Shown: piece by piece, positions 50,697-58,514 of the stretch
Layout of the letters: each line of letters begins with the position of its first letter
How positions within the stretch are numbered: position 1 is the stretch's first letter
Source of the DNA: PALSA-1180 sp964624625
GTDB taxonomy: Bacteria; Oederibacteriota; Muellerivitia; Muellerivitales; Muellerivitaceae
NCBI GenBank assembly: GCA_964624625.1
Contig: CAZUXW010000004.1
Span: forward strand, 34,349 to 98,348
Direction of reading: 5' to 3'
DNA length: 64,000 nt
The notes under the pieces: model-generated
The model's database searches: none
Told to the model about the DNA's origin: nothing
What the model saw: the letters and a program-made list of their open reading frames with translations, nothing else
Translations under genes and position numbers: made by a program

Positions 50697-51534
50697 GAAC
50701 CCGCTCCTTTAATTTGCGGAAATCCCTGCCGATGATCACGACCACGTCCATGGCCGGGTCGGTGGAATCCTCAACCGAATCCTTGGCCAACCCCAGCCTT
50801 TCAAGGGCTTCCTCCAGCGCGATGGGAATTCCAGCGGAGGTTTTGATGATCGTCTTGTTAAATCGGAAATTTTCCGCGTTACCCGTACCCACGATGGTGA
50901 CGCCGGCGCCCTTGAAACGGCGGGCGGCCCAATCCGCGGCTCCCTTTATACCACATCCGTTCAATATTTCTACCCGAAGGACCCCGGGGCTTCCGGCGGG
51001 AACGGGGGTCCTGGAGGGGCCGGGGTTTTCCTTCACCTCCCCTGGGACAGGCGTGGCTGTTTCACCGGCGGGAGGCAAGGCGGCTTGGCTTGGGGCCGAG
51101 GGAGGCGGCGGTGTGGAACGAAGGGATAAGTAGAGCCGGTCCATCCATTGGAGGTTGTCAAAAACCTCCCCCGATCCGTTTTGGCGGAAGCCGTCCCACC
51201 CGCCACCCAGGTAGCCCGGCCATGCCTCATCGGCGGTCGGGAAACCGATCCAAATTTCGGACGGGCCGAAAGACCTGGCAAAAACCGACAATTGGGCCTT
51301 GTCCCTCAACCTCAAGATTTCCATGCCCAACCGGCTTTGCTCGCCGGACAAGTGAAGGGGTTCCACCACCGGTTCCCGGCGGTTCAAATAGACCTTCAAA
51401 CGATAGGCTTCCACTAAGTTGTCCGATCCCCTTAAAAGGAAAAGTTCCAGGGGGGTCCGGGAAACCTCCCAGCGCCCTGCCCCCACCAAAAAAAGGACCG
51501 GCAGGATGAAAAGGATTTTTTTATATAGTTTCAT
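50677..51534 (-). CDS. Exported protein with LytR_C-type domain
   Basis: The 285-residue protein has an N-terminal signal/anchor (about 4-20), a first domain (about 25-130) I cannot name, a Pro-rich linker (about 139-180), and a C-terminal LytR_C domain (about 186-280) with 'LRVEILNGCGIKGAADWAARRF' and 'DVVVIIGRDF'. LytR_C domains occur in cell-envelope proteins and often follow yqeK, as here (14-bp overlap). There is no LytR-CpsA-Psr catalytic domain, so it is not a wall-polymer ligase. Confidence 0.8.
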   Translation of the reverse strand: MKLYKKILFILPVLFLVGAGRWEVSRTPLELFLLRGSDNLVEAYRLKVYLNRREPVVEPLHLSGEQSRLGMEILRLRDKAQLSVFARSFGPSEIWIGFPTADEAWPGYLGGGWDGFRQNGSGEVFDNLQWMDRLYLSLRSTPPPPSAPSQAALPPAGETATPVPGEVKENPGPSRTPVPAGSPGVLRVEILNGCGIKGAADWAARRFKGAGVTIVGTGNAENFRFNKTIIKTSAGIPIALEEALERLGLAKDSVEDSTDPAMDVVVIIGRDFRKLKERVRERNQH

Positions 51535-52105
51535 TGGTTCCCGCCGCGTAGTAATTCCAGGTTTCCAGCAACCGGGGGTGGATCACCCTTTTTTCCCGAA
51601 AAAGAAATTGGATGGTCATGGAGGCTTTCGTCAAAACACCTTGCCTTAAGCTTAACCTCGCCGCCTTCCTGGCTTCGCCCGCTTCGGAAAATTTCCTTCC
51701 CGGCTCGATGAAATCGGCGACAAAAAGGGCCTGGGCCAAGGGGCCCATGCCGGCTTTCCCCAGGGTATGGCAGCGGATGGCCTCAAGAATGGCTGCGTCG
51801 CGGATGCCCCACCGGAGGGCTGCGACCGCGGCTCCGGCATGGGGGTGCCAGAGCCCCGGGAGGAGCTCCTCCATCGCGTCCAATTTATACTTGGCTTTCC
51901 TCAGCCATTCCTTCATTTCACGCCTCGTCATTTCCTTGGCGCAATCGTGCAGCCAAGCGGCTGTCTGGGCTTTTTCCATGGACAGCCCGTACCGGGCCGC
52001 GAGCCTTTTGGCGGTCCGCGCGACCCCCTGGATGTGTTGAAATCGGAAAGGACTTACCCGGCCCTTTAACCAAGCCTGGATTTCCCGCCCTTTGGAATTC
52101 CCCAT
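51521..52105 (-). CDS. yqeK: YqeK-family HD-domain phosphohydrolase
   Basis: The ATG at 52105 overlaps the permease stop (TGATG); the longer frame is a shadow. The 194-residue protein has an HD domain with metal ligands in 'HIQGVARTAKRLA' and 'AAWLHDCAKEM' (about 50-55), plus 'HPHAGAAVA' and 'AIRCHTLGK'. YqeK enzymes cleave diadenosine tetraphosphate symmetrically. In many bacteria the operon is nadD-yqeK-lytR-rsfS; here yqeK-lytR_C is kept, but a sugar ABC importer precedes it. Confidence 0.9.
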   Translation of the reverse strand: MGNSKGREIQAWLKGRVSPFRFQHIQGVARTAKRLAARYGLSMEKAQTAAWLHDCAKEMTRREMKEWLRKAKYKLDAMEELLPGLWHPHAGAAVAALRWGIRDAAILEAIRCHTLGKAGMGPLAQALFVADFIEPGRKFSEAGEARKAARLSLRQGVLTKASMTIQFLFREKRVIHPRLLETWNYYAAGTNETI

Positions 52106-53034
52106 CACCCGTAAATTCCGGTGTAGGCGATGCCGCGGATGATCGTTTTTTGGAAAAACAGCAAAAGCAGGACCGAGGGGATGGTGCTGAGGGCCAGGGC
52201 GGCCATCACCACGTTCCAAGGTTCGCCCGTATCGATGAGTTTTTGAACACCCAGAACCAGGGGATAATAGTCCGGATTATTCAAAACGATCAGGGGCCAG
52301 AAAAAGCTGTTCCAGGTCGTCACGAAGGAAAAGATGGCGAGAATGGACATGATGGGCTTGGTCATGGGAAGGATGAACCGGAAAAAAATCCTGGTCTCGG
52401 TGCAGCTGTCGATCCTGGCGGCGTAAATAATCTCATTGGGGATGGAATCGTAAAAATCCTTCAACACCACGATGGAAAAGGCGCTGAAAACCCCCGGAAG
52501 GATCAAGGCCCAGTAAGTGTTGATGAGGTTCGTGTTCGCGACCCCCGGTCCGAATGGGAAAAATTTCATGATCAGGTACAGCGGGATGACCAGGACCTCA
52601 AAGGGCACCATGAGGCTGGTCATGAACAACAGCAGGATCCCTCCCGCGAACCGGACCCGAAGCTTGGAGAGCGAATAGGCCGCCATGGAGGAGATGAACA
52701 GCTGTCCCAGGACCACGCAGGCGCAAATGAGCAGGCTGTTCATGAAATATTTCGCGAATGAAACCAGCCGAAGGGCCTCCTCGTAATTGTTGAAATTAAA
52801 CTCATGGGGAACGTAGGTTTGGGGCACGGAATAAATCTCGCCGGGCGACTTGAAGGAGCCCAACACCATCCACACGAGGGGGGCGATCGTGACGAGGCTC
52901 CCCAGGGCCAAAAGGAGGGTTCCCAGGGACAAGGCGACAAGGACGGACTTCTTTTTCCGGTCCTGATGGGAAAAGACCCCCCTGGCGCCTGGCTTTGGTT
53001 TTTGAGGTTGGGCTGCGGCGGAGAAATTTTCCAT
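52105..53034 (-). CDS. ABC transporter permease, carbohydrate uptake type (MalG/UgpE-like)
   Basis: The 309-residue inner-membrane protein has six membrane helices (about 33-290). Its cytoplasmic coupling loop reads 'YAARIDSCTETRIFFRFILP' (about 205-224), an EAA loop in which the usual E and G are Y and S. AGAGGG lies just before the ATG. It pairs with the permease upstream and the solute-binding protein to import a sugar or related solute. No ATPase is encoded nearby, so a shared MsmK-like ATPase elsewhere is implied. Confidence 0.92.
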   Translation of the reverse strand: MENFSAAAQPQKPKPGARGVFSHQDRKKKSVLVALSLGTLLLALGSLVTIAPLVWMVLGSFKSPGEIYSVPQTYVPHEFNFNNYEEALRLVSFAKYFMNSLLICACVVLGQLFISSMAAYSLSKLRVRFAGGILLLFMTSLMVPFEVLVIPLYLIMKFFPFGPGVANTNLINTYWALILPGVFSAFSIVVLKDFYDSIPNEIIYAARIDSCTETRIFFRFILPMTKPIMSILAIFSFVTTWNSFFWPLIVLNNPDYYPLVLGVQKLIDTGEPWNVVMAALALSTIPSVLLLLFFQKTIIRGIAYTGIYG

Positions 53035-53047
53035 TATTCCCTCTTCG

Positions 53048-54325
53048 TCATCGGGATGTCCTCTTCAGCTGTAAAAAACGGGCCATCGTAAAGATAAATA
53101 GGACGGCGAACATCAGCATGGCCATCGCGGAGGCATAGCCCAAATCCATGGAGCCGAAGGCTGTTTTATAGATGTAGGTTCCGATGACTTCCGTCGCGTG
53201 CATGGGCCCGCCCTTCGTCATGACGTAGACCTCCGTGAAGATCTGAAAAGTGGTTAAGACCTGGATGATCGAGAGGATCCACATCACCGGGACCAGGTGG
53301 GGCAGGGTGATGTGGAATACCTTTTTGAGGACTCCCGCCCCGTCCATTTCAGCGGCTTCGTATTGCTCCTCCGGAAGGTTTTGCAGGGAGGCGAAATAGA
53401 TCAGCATGAACCATCCGGTGTTTTTCCAAACGAACATGAGGACAATGGAAATGAGGGCCCACCGGGGATCCGTCAGCCAGCCGACCGGGCCCAGGGATGG
53501 GGAGACCCATTGCAGGATCGAGTTCAGCACCCCGAAACCCTCGTCAAAAATCCATTTCCAGAGATTGGCCGCGGGAACGGCCGGAATCACGAACGGCAAA
53601 AGGTACAGGAATTTGAACAGGCCCTTGCCATAGGTTATTTCGTTCAGCAAAATCGCCAATAGGATCGGGGGCCAAAAGCCCAGCGCCAGGGACAGGAGGG
53701 TGAAGGCCGCGGCGTTCACGACGGTTTGCCAGAATAGCGAGTCCTGGAACGCCCTTTGGTAATTCTCCCATCCAACCGGTTCACTCATGCCCAGGGGGCT
53801 GTAATGGGTCAAACTGATCTGAAAGCCCTGGACCATGGGATAGAGGTAGAAAAGCCCGAAAAACAAAAGGGCCGGCAGGAGAAACCAAAAAGTTTGGGCC
53901 CGGTAGCTGAGCGGGTGCCAGAAGGCCTTGCCGGCGGCGATGGATTTGTCCGGCTCGATGGGTTTGTCGAAAATGGAGGCGACCTTCCGGCGGTCGCGGA
54001 TCTTTCCCGAGTCCTGCCGCTTGCGGATCATGGATTTGGCCCGGTCCTCGACGGACTCGGTGGATTGTCCCTGCAGGAAGGGGACGTTTTCCATCGAGGC
54101 GGATGGGGATTTTTCCTTGGCTGGACCGCTTCCCCCGCCGGGGGCGGGAGCCCCCTCGAATTGACGCATCAATTCCCTTCGGGTCGCCTCATCCTCCGGG
54201 CTTGGCACATCCTCGATTTCCAGGTTCAAGTTCGCCGGGCCCTCCTTGAGCTCGTCCGGAATGGGCACTGGCTTGTTTTTGTCCTCGTCATCGTCATAAA
54301 TGGAAAAGGGCTTATAGTCGGTCAT
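53048..54325 (-). CDS. ABC transporter permease, MalF/UgpA-like, with long N-terminal extension
   Basis: The 425-residue protein has a ~140-residue cytoplasmic N-terminal extension that is acidic and Pro/Gly-rich, then basic ('MIRKRQDSGKIRDRRK'). The six-TM permease domain (about 148-415) carries a canonical EAA loop 'YEAAEMDGAGVLKKVFHITLP'. Family members usually have only a short N-terminus, so the extension is unusual and may bind the ATPase or regulators. The ATG overlaps the solute-binding protein's stop (ATGA). Confidence 0.92.
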   Translation of the reverse strand: MTDYKPFSIYDDDEDKNKPVPIPDELKEGPANLNLEIEDVPSPEDEATRRELMRQFEGAPAPGGGSGPAKEKSPSASMENVPFLQGQSTESVEDRAKSMIRKRQDSGKIRDRRKVASIFDKPIEPDKSIAAGKAFWHPLSYRAQTFWFLLPALLFFGLFYLYPMVQGFQISLTHYSPLGMSEPVGWENYQRAFQDSLFWQTVVNAAAFTLLSLALGFWPPILLAILLNEITYGKGLFKFLYLLPFVIPAVPAANLWKWIFDEGFGVLNSILQWVSPSLGPVGWLTDPRWALISIVLMFVWKNTGWFMLIYFASLQNLPEEQYEAAEMDGAGVLKKVFHITLPHLVPVMWILSIIQVLTTFQIFTEVYVMTKGGPMHATEVIGTYIYKTAFGSMDLGYASAMAMLMFAVLFIFTMARFLQLKRTSR

Positions 54326-55632
54326 GGGGCCCCCTTCACCTTGGCGAATATATTCCGGTCCGCCTCCTTCGCGTAGGTCAATAACAATTGCTGGGGATCG
54401 GCGTCCTGGTCCAAAAATATGTTTTGGAGCGGATCCTCGTCCAATAGGTCCCGGACCTGGGGCCAGCCGTTGACATGGGGCTCCACCCTGGCCGTTTCCA
54501 AGGCGTCCTTGACCATCTTAAACTCCGGCTGGTTGGCGATTTCAGTCGCGGAGCTGAAGGCGCCGGGAAAGATGAACATTTTCAGCTGATGCATCCGGAC
54601 CCATTTGCGCAATTGGTTGGCCGGTGAAAGCTCAAACTCAATCCACTTCCAGGCGGCGGCCTTTTTCTCGTCCGAGCTCGTCGCGTTGATCACGTAAACA
54701 TCCCCTCCCAAATGGGCTGCCCGGCCCGCGGGGCCCGCCGGCAGGGGGGCGATCCCGAAGGATTGGGGGTCGATTTTGTACCGGGTGATCAGGGACGGCA
54801 GGAGATTTTCCGTGCCCAAGGTCATCGCGATTTTTCCCAGGGCGAATAAGTGTAATAGCTCCGCCTCGGTCATCAAGGGGTCCGGCTGCAGCACCTTATA
54901 TTTCCACTTGAGGTCCTTCCAAAACCGGAGGGCTTGGACCGCCGCCGGCTCGAAAAAGGCCGACCGAACCTTGCCGTTTTCGACCCTTGTCATTTCCCCG
55001 CCGGCCTGCCAAACGAAATCCTGGAAATACCAGGTTTTGGGGACCAATCCCAGGCCATATTGGCCCTTCTCACGGTGGGTCAGGATTCTCGCGGTTTCCG
55101 CCAATTGATCCCAGGTGGCAGGGGGTGTTTCCGGGTTGAGCCCCGCCGCGGTGAACAAATCCTTCCGATAAAGCAGGAACAAAAAGTAGGTGTCGGCGGG
55201 AATTCCGTAAAAATGGCCGTCCACCTTGGTGCTTTCGAGCAAAACAGGCTTGATGAAGTCCTTTTGGCTCCAGTTTTGGATTTGGGAATCCACGGATTGC
55301 AGAAATCCCAGGTTGGCGAGGGTTTGGATCGCCCCCACCCAGACCTTGACCAGGTCCGGTCCTTTGCCCCCCGCCATGACCGTGATGAACTCCTCCGGCT
55401 GATAGTCCCTCTCGACTCCCTCGATTTTAACGCCGGGATTCTCGCTTTCGAACTGTTGGACGGTTTCTTCCCAGAGCTGGCGGTCCAAGGGCAGGGATTT
55501 GGGGGGAACATTCCACAGGGTGAGGTGGACGAGGGTCTTATCCTGGAGGTCTTTTTGGTTCCGGCGCATTAAAAATTGGCTCAATCCAAAGACCAGCAAT
55601 GCCAGGAGGAGCAGGATGAAGATTTTTTTCAT
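54322..55632 (-). CDS. Extracellular solute-binding protein, family 1
   Basis: The 436-residue protein has an N-terminal hydrophobic signal/anchor (about 4-20) without a lipobox Cys. It then has the family 1 (maltose/glycerol-3-phosphate type) layout: 'VHLTLWNVPP' start, 'FESENPGVKIEG' (about 63-74), 'VMAGGKGPDLVKVWVG', 'DLFTAAGLNPETPPATWDQL' and 'APLPAGPAGRAAHLGGDVYVI'. It should bind a sugar or polyol in the periplasm for the two permeases downstream. Its gene starts the transcription unit, and a palindrome (55684-55697) lies 52 bp upstream. Confidence 0.92.
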   Translation of the reverse strand: MKKIFILLLLALLVFGLSQFLMRRNQKDLQDKTLVHLTLWNVPPKSLPLDRQLWEETVQQFESENPGVKIEGVERDYQPEEFITVMAGGKGPDLVKVWVGAIQTLANLGFLQSVDSQIQNWSQKDFIKPVLLESTKVDGHFYGIPADTYFLFLLYRKDLFTAAGLNPETPPATWDQLAETARILTHREKGQYGLGLVPKTWYFQDFVWQAGGEMTRVENGKVRSAFFEPAAVQALRFWKDLKWKYKVLQPDPLMTEAELLHLFALGKIAMTLGTENLLPSLITRYKIDPQSFGIAPLPAGPAGRAAHLGGDVYVINATSSDEKKAAAWKWIEFELSPANQLRKWVRMHQLKMFIFPGAFSSATEIANQPEFKMVKDALETARVEPHVNGWPQVRDLLDEDPLQNIFLDQDADPQQLLLTYAKEADRNIFAKVKGAP

Positions 55633-55683
55633 GGAAAAACCGGCTCCTCAAAGGGGGGATGGTTGAGGGCTATTTTAACAAAA

Positions 55684-55697
55684 TTTCCCCGGGGAAA
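55684..55697. promoter_or_regulatory. 14-bp perfect palindrome upstream of the ABC importer operon
   Basis: TTTCCCCGGGGAAA lies 51-64 bp before the solute-binding protein ATG and about 50 bp after the end of the gene at 55749. Its place and symmetry suit a repressor operator, but no regulator gene is adjacent. Confidence 0.35.
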
Positions 55698-55748
55698 ACG
55701 GCTTTTCTTCAGGACCGAGGGACCAGGACCTCGGGGAAAAGGGAGGAA

Positions 55749-58106
55749 TTAGGGTTTGGTGGTGAGGGAAATGAGGGCCCGGCGTTTGGTCTCTCCCGCG
55801 GCGGGGTTCGCGGCGGACTTGGCCGGCTCCCTCGCCGAATAACCCACCGCGAAAATGGCGTCCGGTGAAATCTTGAGGGCTTTCGTCAGGAACTTTTTGA
55901 CCTCCAGGGCCCGGTCGTGGGACAGGACCAGCAGGTCCCCTGTTTCGTCCGGGGCGGCGTAGCCCTTGACCACCAAAATACTCTTGTTCAGGTAGGGGCG
56001 GATGGAGGTGGCCGCCTTCTCGATTTCCTTTTTGGCGTCCGACGACAGGGCCGAACTCATGGCGTCAAAATAAACCGTGGTTAAATTCAGCGTCATCTGC
56101 TCCCCGGTAGTGGGAGGCTGGTAATCGACTTGAACGCTGGCGGGATCGCTCGCGGCGGAGTTTCCCGCGCGGTCAAAGGCCGTCAATTGGAAGTCCACCA
56201 GGGAGCCCGGATCCACGGTCTTTCCGCTGTCCGTGCCCCCGTCCCAGGTTATTTCCTTCGGTGGCTGCCCCTCCCCCGTGAAACGCTTGAGGACATCGCC
56301 GTTTTCATCGGTGATTTCCAATCTCCAATTTTGGATCCCGCTTTGATCGGACGCTTGGAGGTTCATCTTGTAGTTTTTCCTGGAGTTGAAATCGACCAGG
56401 TTATCCTCGCCCTTCACGGTCAATTCCGGCGGAAGGCTGTCGAGGGTGACGCTCACGGGATCCGTTTTGAGGCTGTTCCCCGCCAGGTCCCGGGCCGTCA
56501 GGCGGCACAAGTAATTTCCGTCCGGCAGGGGAGCTCCCTTAAGTCCCTTCCCGTTCCACTTGAGGCTCTTGGGGAGCTTGGTTTGGCCCTGGGCCGAGTA
56601 AACCACCTTGTTGGTCGAGGCGTCGCTCACCTCGAAGTTCCAATCCTGAACCTCGGTCGAGCCTCCGGCGTTCAAGGTGAAAAGAATCTCGTTCTTCCTT
56701 TTTTTCGCCTCCCGGGGGGAGAAATAATCGGCGCTGGCCTGAATCTCGAAATGGGCCCTGGTGGAGAGGATTTCCACCCTCTCAACATCATTGGAGATCA
56801 GCTCGTTTTTGCGGTTGAAGGTTTTCAGGACCACCTGGTACCTGCCGTCCGGGACCTGTTTGCCCTCCTCGTTCAAGCCGTCCCAGGAGAGCATGGGCAG
56901 GAGGGGTCCTGTTCCCCCGACGCGCCTCACCGTTTTGGGCCCCGGCGCCTGGATCTCAATGATCCAGCGGGCGATGTCCGCCACCTTCCCCTCCGGGAAG
57001 GAAATGGACGTGGTTTTTTGCTGGCCCGCCGGCGAGAAGATCGGCGGATCCACCTCAATGCTCATTTTTCTCAAGGGAACATCGGAAATGGGTTTACCGG
57101 TTTTCGCCGGCGCCTCGGTCAATTCCAACCCGGATCCGATGGTGATTTCCGCGGAGGAGGGGGAGATGGTTTTCACCGAGGGGGTTTCGGCTTTTCCCAG
57201 GTCGTCGAACCTGTAAACGAAGGAAAGGAAATGGGAAAACTGGGTATTGGCCGCGGAGGCCCGGAAAGCGTAGCTGATCTCAAAGGGTTGGGCCGGATGG
57301 TAGCCGGCTCCCATGGAAAAATAACCGTCGTTGTTGAAGAGGTCGTCGAATCCCAGGCGGAGGGAATAAAACCTATCGCCGAAGAATCGCTCCGCCCCCA
57401 GCCGGAGCCGGTTGTGCAGGGCCGAGTTTTGGAGTGTTTGGTCGATGATGTCGTAATCCATCTCGATCCTGGTATCGGGGATGTTTTGGTAGGCGGCGCC
57501 CAGCACGAAAGTCCTGGTCACCGGCTGCTCGTCCGTATTGTCGAACCGGACTTGGGTTCCAGCGTCCTTGACGGCCAGGGCGAAGGAAGCGATGGTCCCC
57601 TGGGGCCTCCTGAGGTCATAAGAAATCCCGAAATCCATCCCCAATCCCCTCCCGTTTTCCCGGACGCCTCCGGCCAGGGTGGAAAGGGCCATGTATTTTA
57701 AATTAAATCCCAGCAAAAAATCCCGGGAGGCGTTCAAGGGCAGGGCCACCGATCCCATGTAGGTCGTGTTGGAGGTGGGGAAAGAGGGCAGGTCGGTGAA
57801 TTGGGAAAGGGCGAAAACGGTGCCGTCGGGAAAGGGATATAAGACACTGGTGTTGAATTGAAGGTCGGAAGTGGCGGGATTAAAGCCCAATCCCAATTGG
57901 GCCATGGGAACCGTGGCCCTGGCGATGCCGGCGGGATTCCATTGAATGGCGTGGGTTCCGCCAGCCACCGCTGCGACCGCGCTGCCCATGCCGATTCCGT
58001 AGGTATCCTGTTCCAAACTGGAGTTAAAGGCCTGGGAGGGGGCGGTTAGGGAAAAGCAGGACAAGCTTAGAAGTAGGAGTAGGTGTGGGTATCGAGTCGA
58101 AAACAA
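55749..58106 (-). CDS. Fusion of PorV-like barrel, FlgD-like Ig repeats and OmpA-like domain
   Basis: I favour a TTG start at 58106 because AGGAG lies 6 nt upstream; an ATG at 58112 would directly abut it. The ~785-residue protein has a signal peptide ('LLLLLSLSCFSLTAPSQA') and a PorV/PorQ-type outer-membrane domain (about 25-310; 'GMGSAVAAVAGGTHAIQWNPAG' start). Three FlgD-like Ig units follow, each with 'W-N/D-G...G...V/L-P-D-G-x-Y' (about 385-660). A C-terminal OmpA-like peptidoglycan-binding domain (about 675-780) has 'VYFDAMSSALSSDA' and 'LSHDRALEVKKFL'. It would tether an outer-membrane barrel to the cell wall. PorV-like proteins serve in type IX secretion, but no other T9SS gene is here. 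Confidence 0.82.
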   Translation of the reverse strand: MFSTRYPHLLLLLSLSCFSLTAPSQAFNSSLEQDTYGIGMGSAVAAVAGGTHAIQWNPAGIARATVPMAQLGLGFNPATSDLQFNTSVLYPFPDGTVFALSQFTDLPSFPTSNTTYMGSVALPLNASRDFLLGFNLKYMALSTLAGGVRENGRGLGMDFGISYDLRRPQGTIASFALAVKDAGTQVRFDNTDEQPVTRTFVLGAAYQNIPDTRIEMDYDIIDQTLQNSALHNRLRLGAERFFGDRFYSLRLGFDDLFNNDGYFSMGAGYHPAQPFEISYAFRASAANTQFSHFLSFVYRFDDLGKAETPSVKTISPSSAEITIGSGLELTEAPAKTGKPISDVPLRKMSIEVDPPIFSPAGQQKTTSISFPEGKVADIARWIIEIQAPGPKTVRRVGGTGPLLPMLSWDGLNEEGKQVPDGRYQVVLKTFNRKNELISNDVERVEILSTRAHFEIQASADYFSPREAKKRKNEILFTLNAGGSTEVQDWNFEVSDASTNKVVYSAQGQTKLPKSLKWNGKGLKGAPLPDGNYLCRLTARDLAGNSLKTDPVSVTLDSLPPELTVKGEDNLVDFNSRKNYKMNLQASDQSGIQNWRLEITDENGDVLKRFTGEGQPPKEITWDGGTDSGKTVDPGSLVDFQLTAFDRAGNSAASDPASVQVDYQPPTTGEQMTLNLTTVYFDAMSSALSSDAKKEIEKAATSIRPYLNKSILVVKGYAAPDETGDLLVLSHDRALEVKKFLTKALKISPDAIFAVGYSAREPAKSAANPAAGETKRRALISLTTKP

Positions 58107-58196
58107 CTTCATCTCCTGCGGCGGTTGAGCCAATGCGTCCTTTTGATGGGGAAGGTTAATATAATTCATCCCAAGGTCGATAAAAAGCCCTAATTT

Positions 58197-58496
58197 TCAG
58201 AGCCTGGCGGCAATCCCGTAAAGAGTCTCAACGAGGAACTTTTTCGCGAAAATCAGGGCTAAAACCGCCAAAAAAGGCGATAGGTCAAGCCCATGGAACC
58301 GCCAGGGAGGCAGCAGCCTTCGAAGGGGTCCCAGCAGCGGTTCGGAAATGGCGTGGATGGCCCTGACAAAACCATTATAGGGATCGGCGTTGGCCCAGGA
58401 CAAAAGAACCCGCAGGAGAATCACCCAATAGAGGGCCTCCATCACCATTCCCAAAACGTCCGCGGCCGCCGTCAATAAATTCCCGAGCACAAACAT
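58197..58496 (-). CDS. yggT: YggT family membrane protein
   Basis: The 99-residue protein has the YggT layout: two pairs of hydrophobic helices with 'ILLRVLLSWANADPYNGFVRAIHAISEPLLGPLRRLLPP' in the middle. The family is found next to cell-division or proC genes and is linked to osmotic tolerance, but its biochemical role is unknown. It lies 18 bp after the M16 peptidase gene on the same strand. Confidence 0.9.
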   Translation of the reverse strand: MFVLGNLLTAAADVLGMVMEALYWVILLRVLLSWANADPYNGFVRAIHAISEPLLGPLRRLLPPWRFHGLDLSPFLAVLALIFAKKFLVETLYGIAARL

Positions 58497-58514
58497 GGCC
58501 TTTTCCCTTTTTCC

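Noticed and set aside
56130..57701. 523-residue open frame on the + strand
   Set aside because: It is antisense to the barrel-Ig-OmpA gene, whose minus-strand translation has clear domains. The + frame has no recognisable motif.
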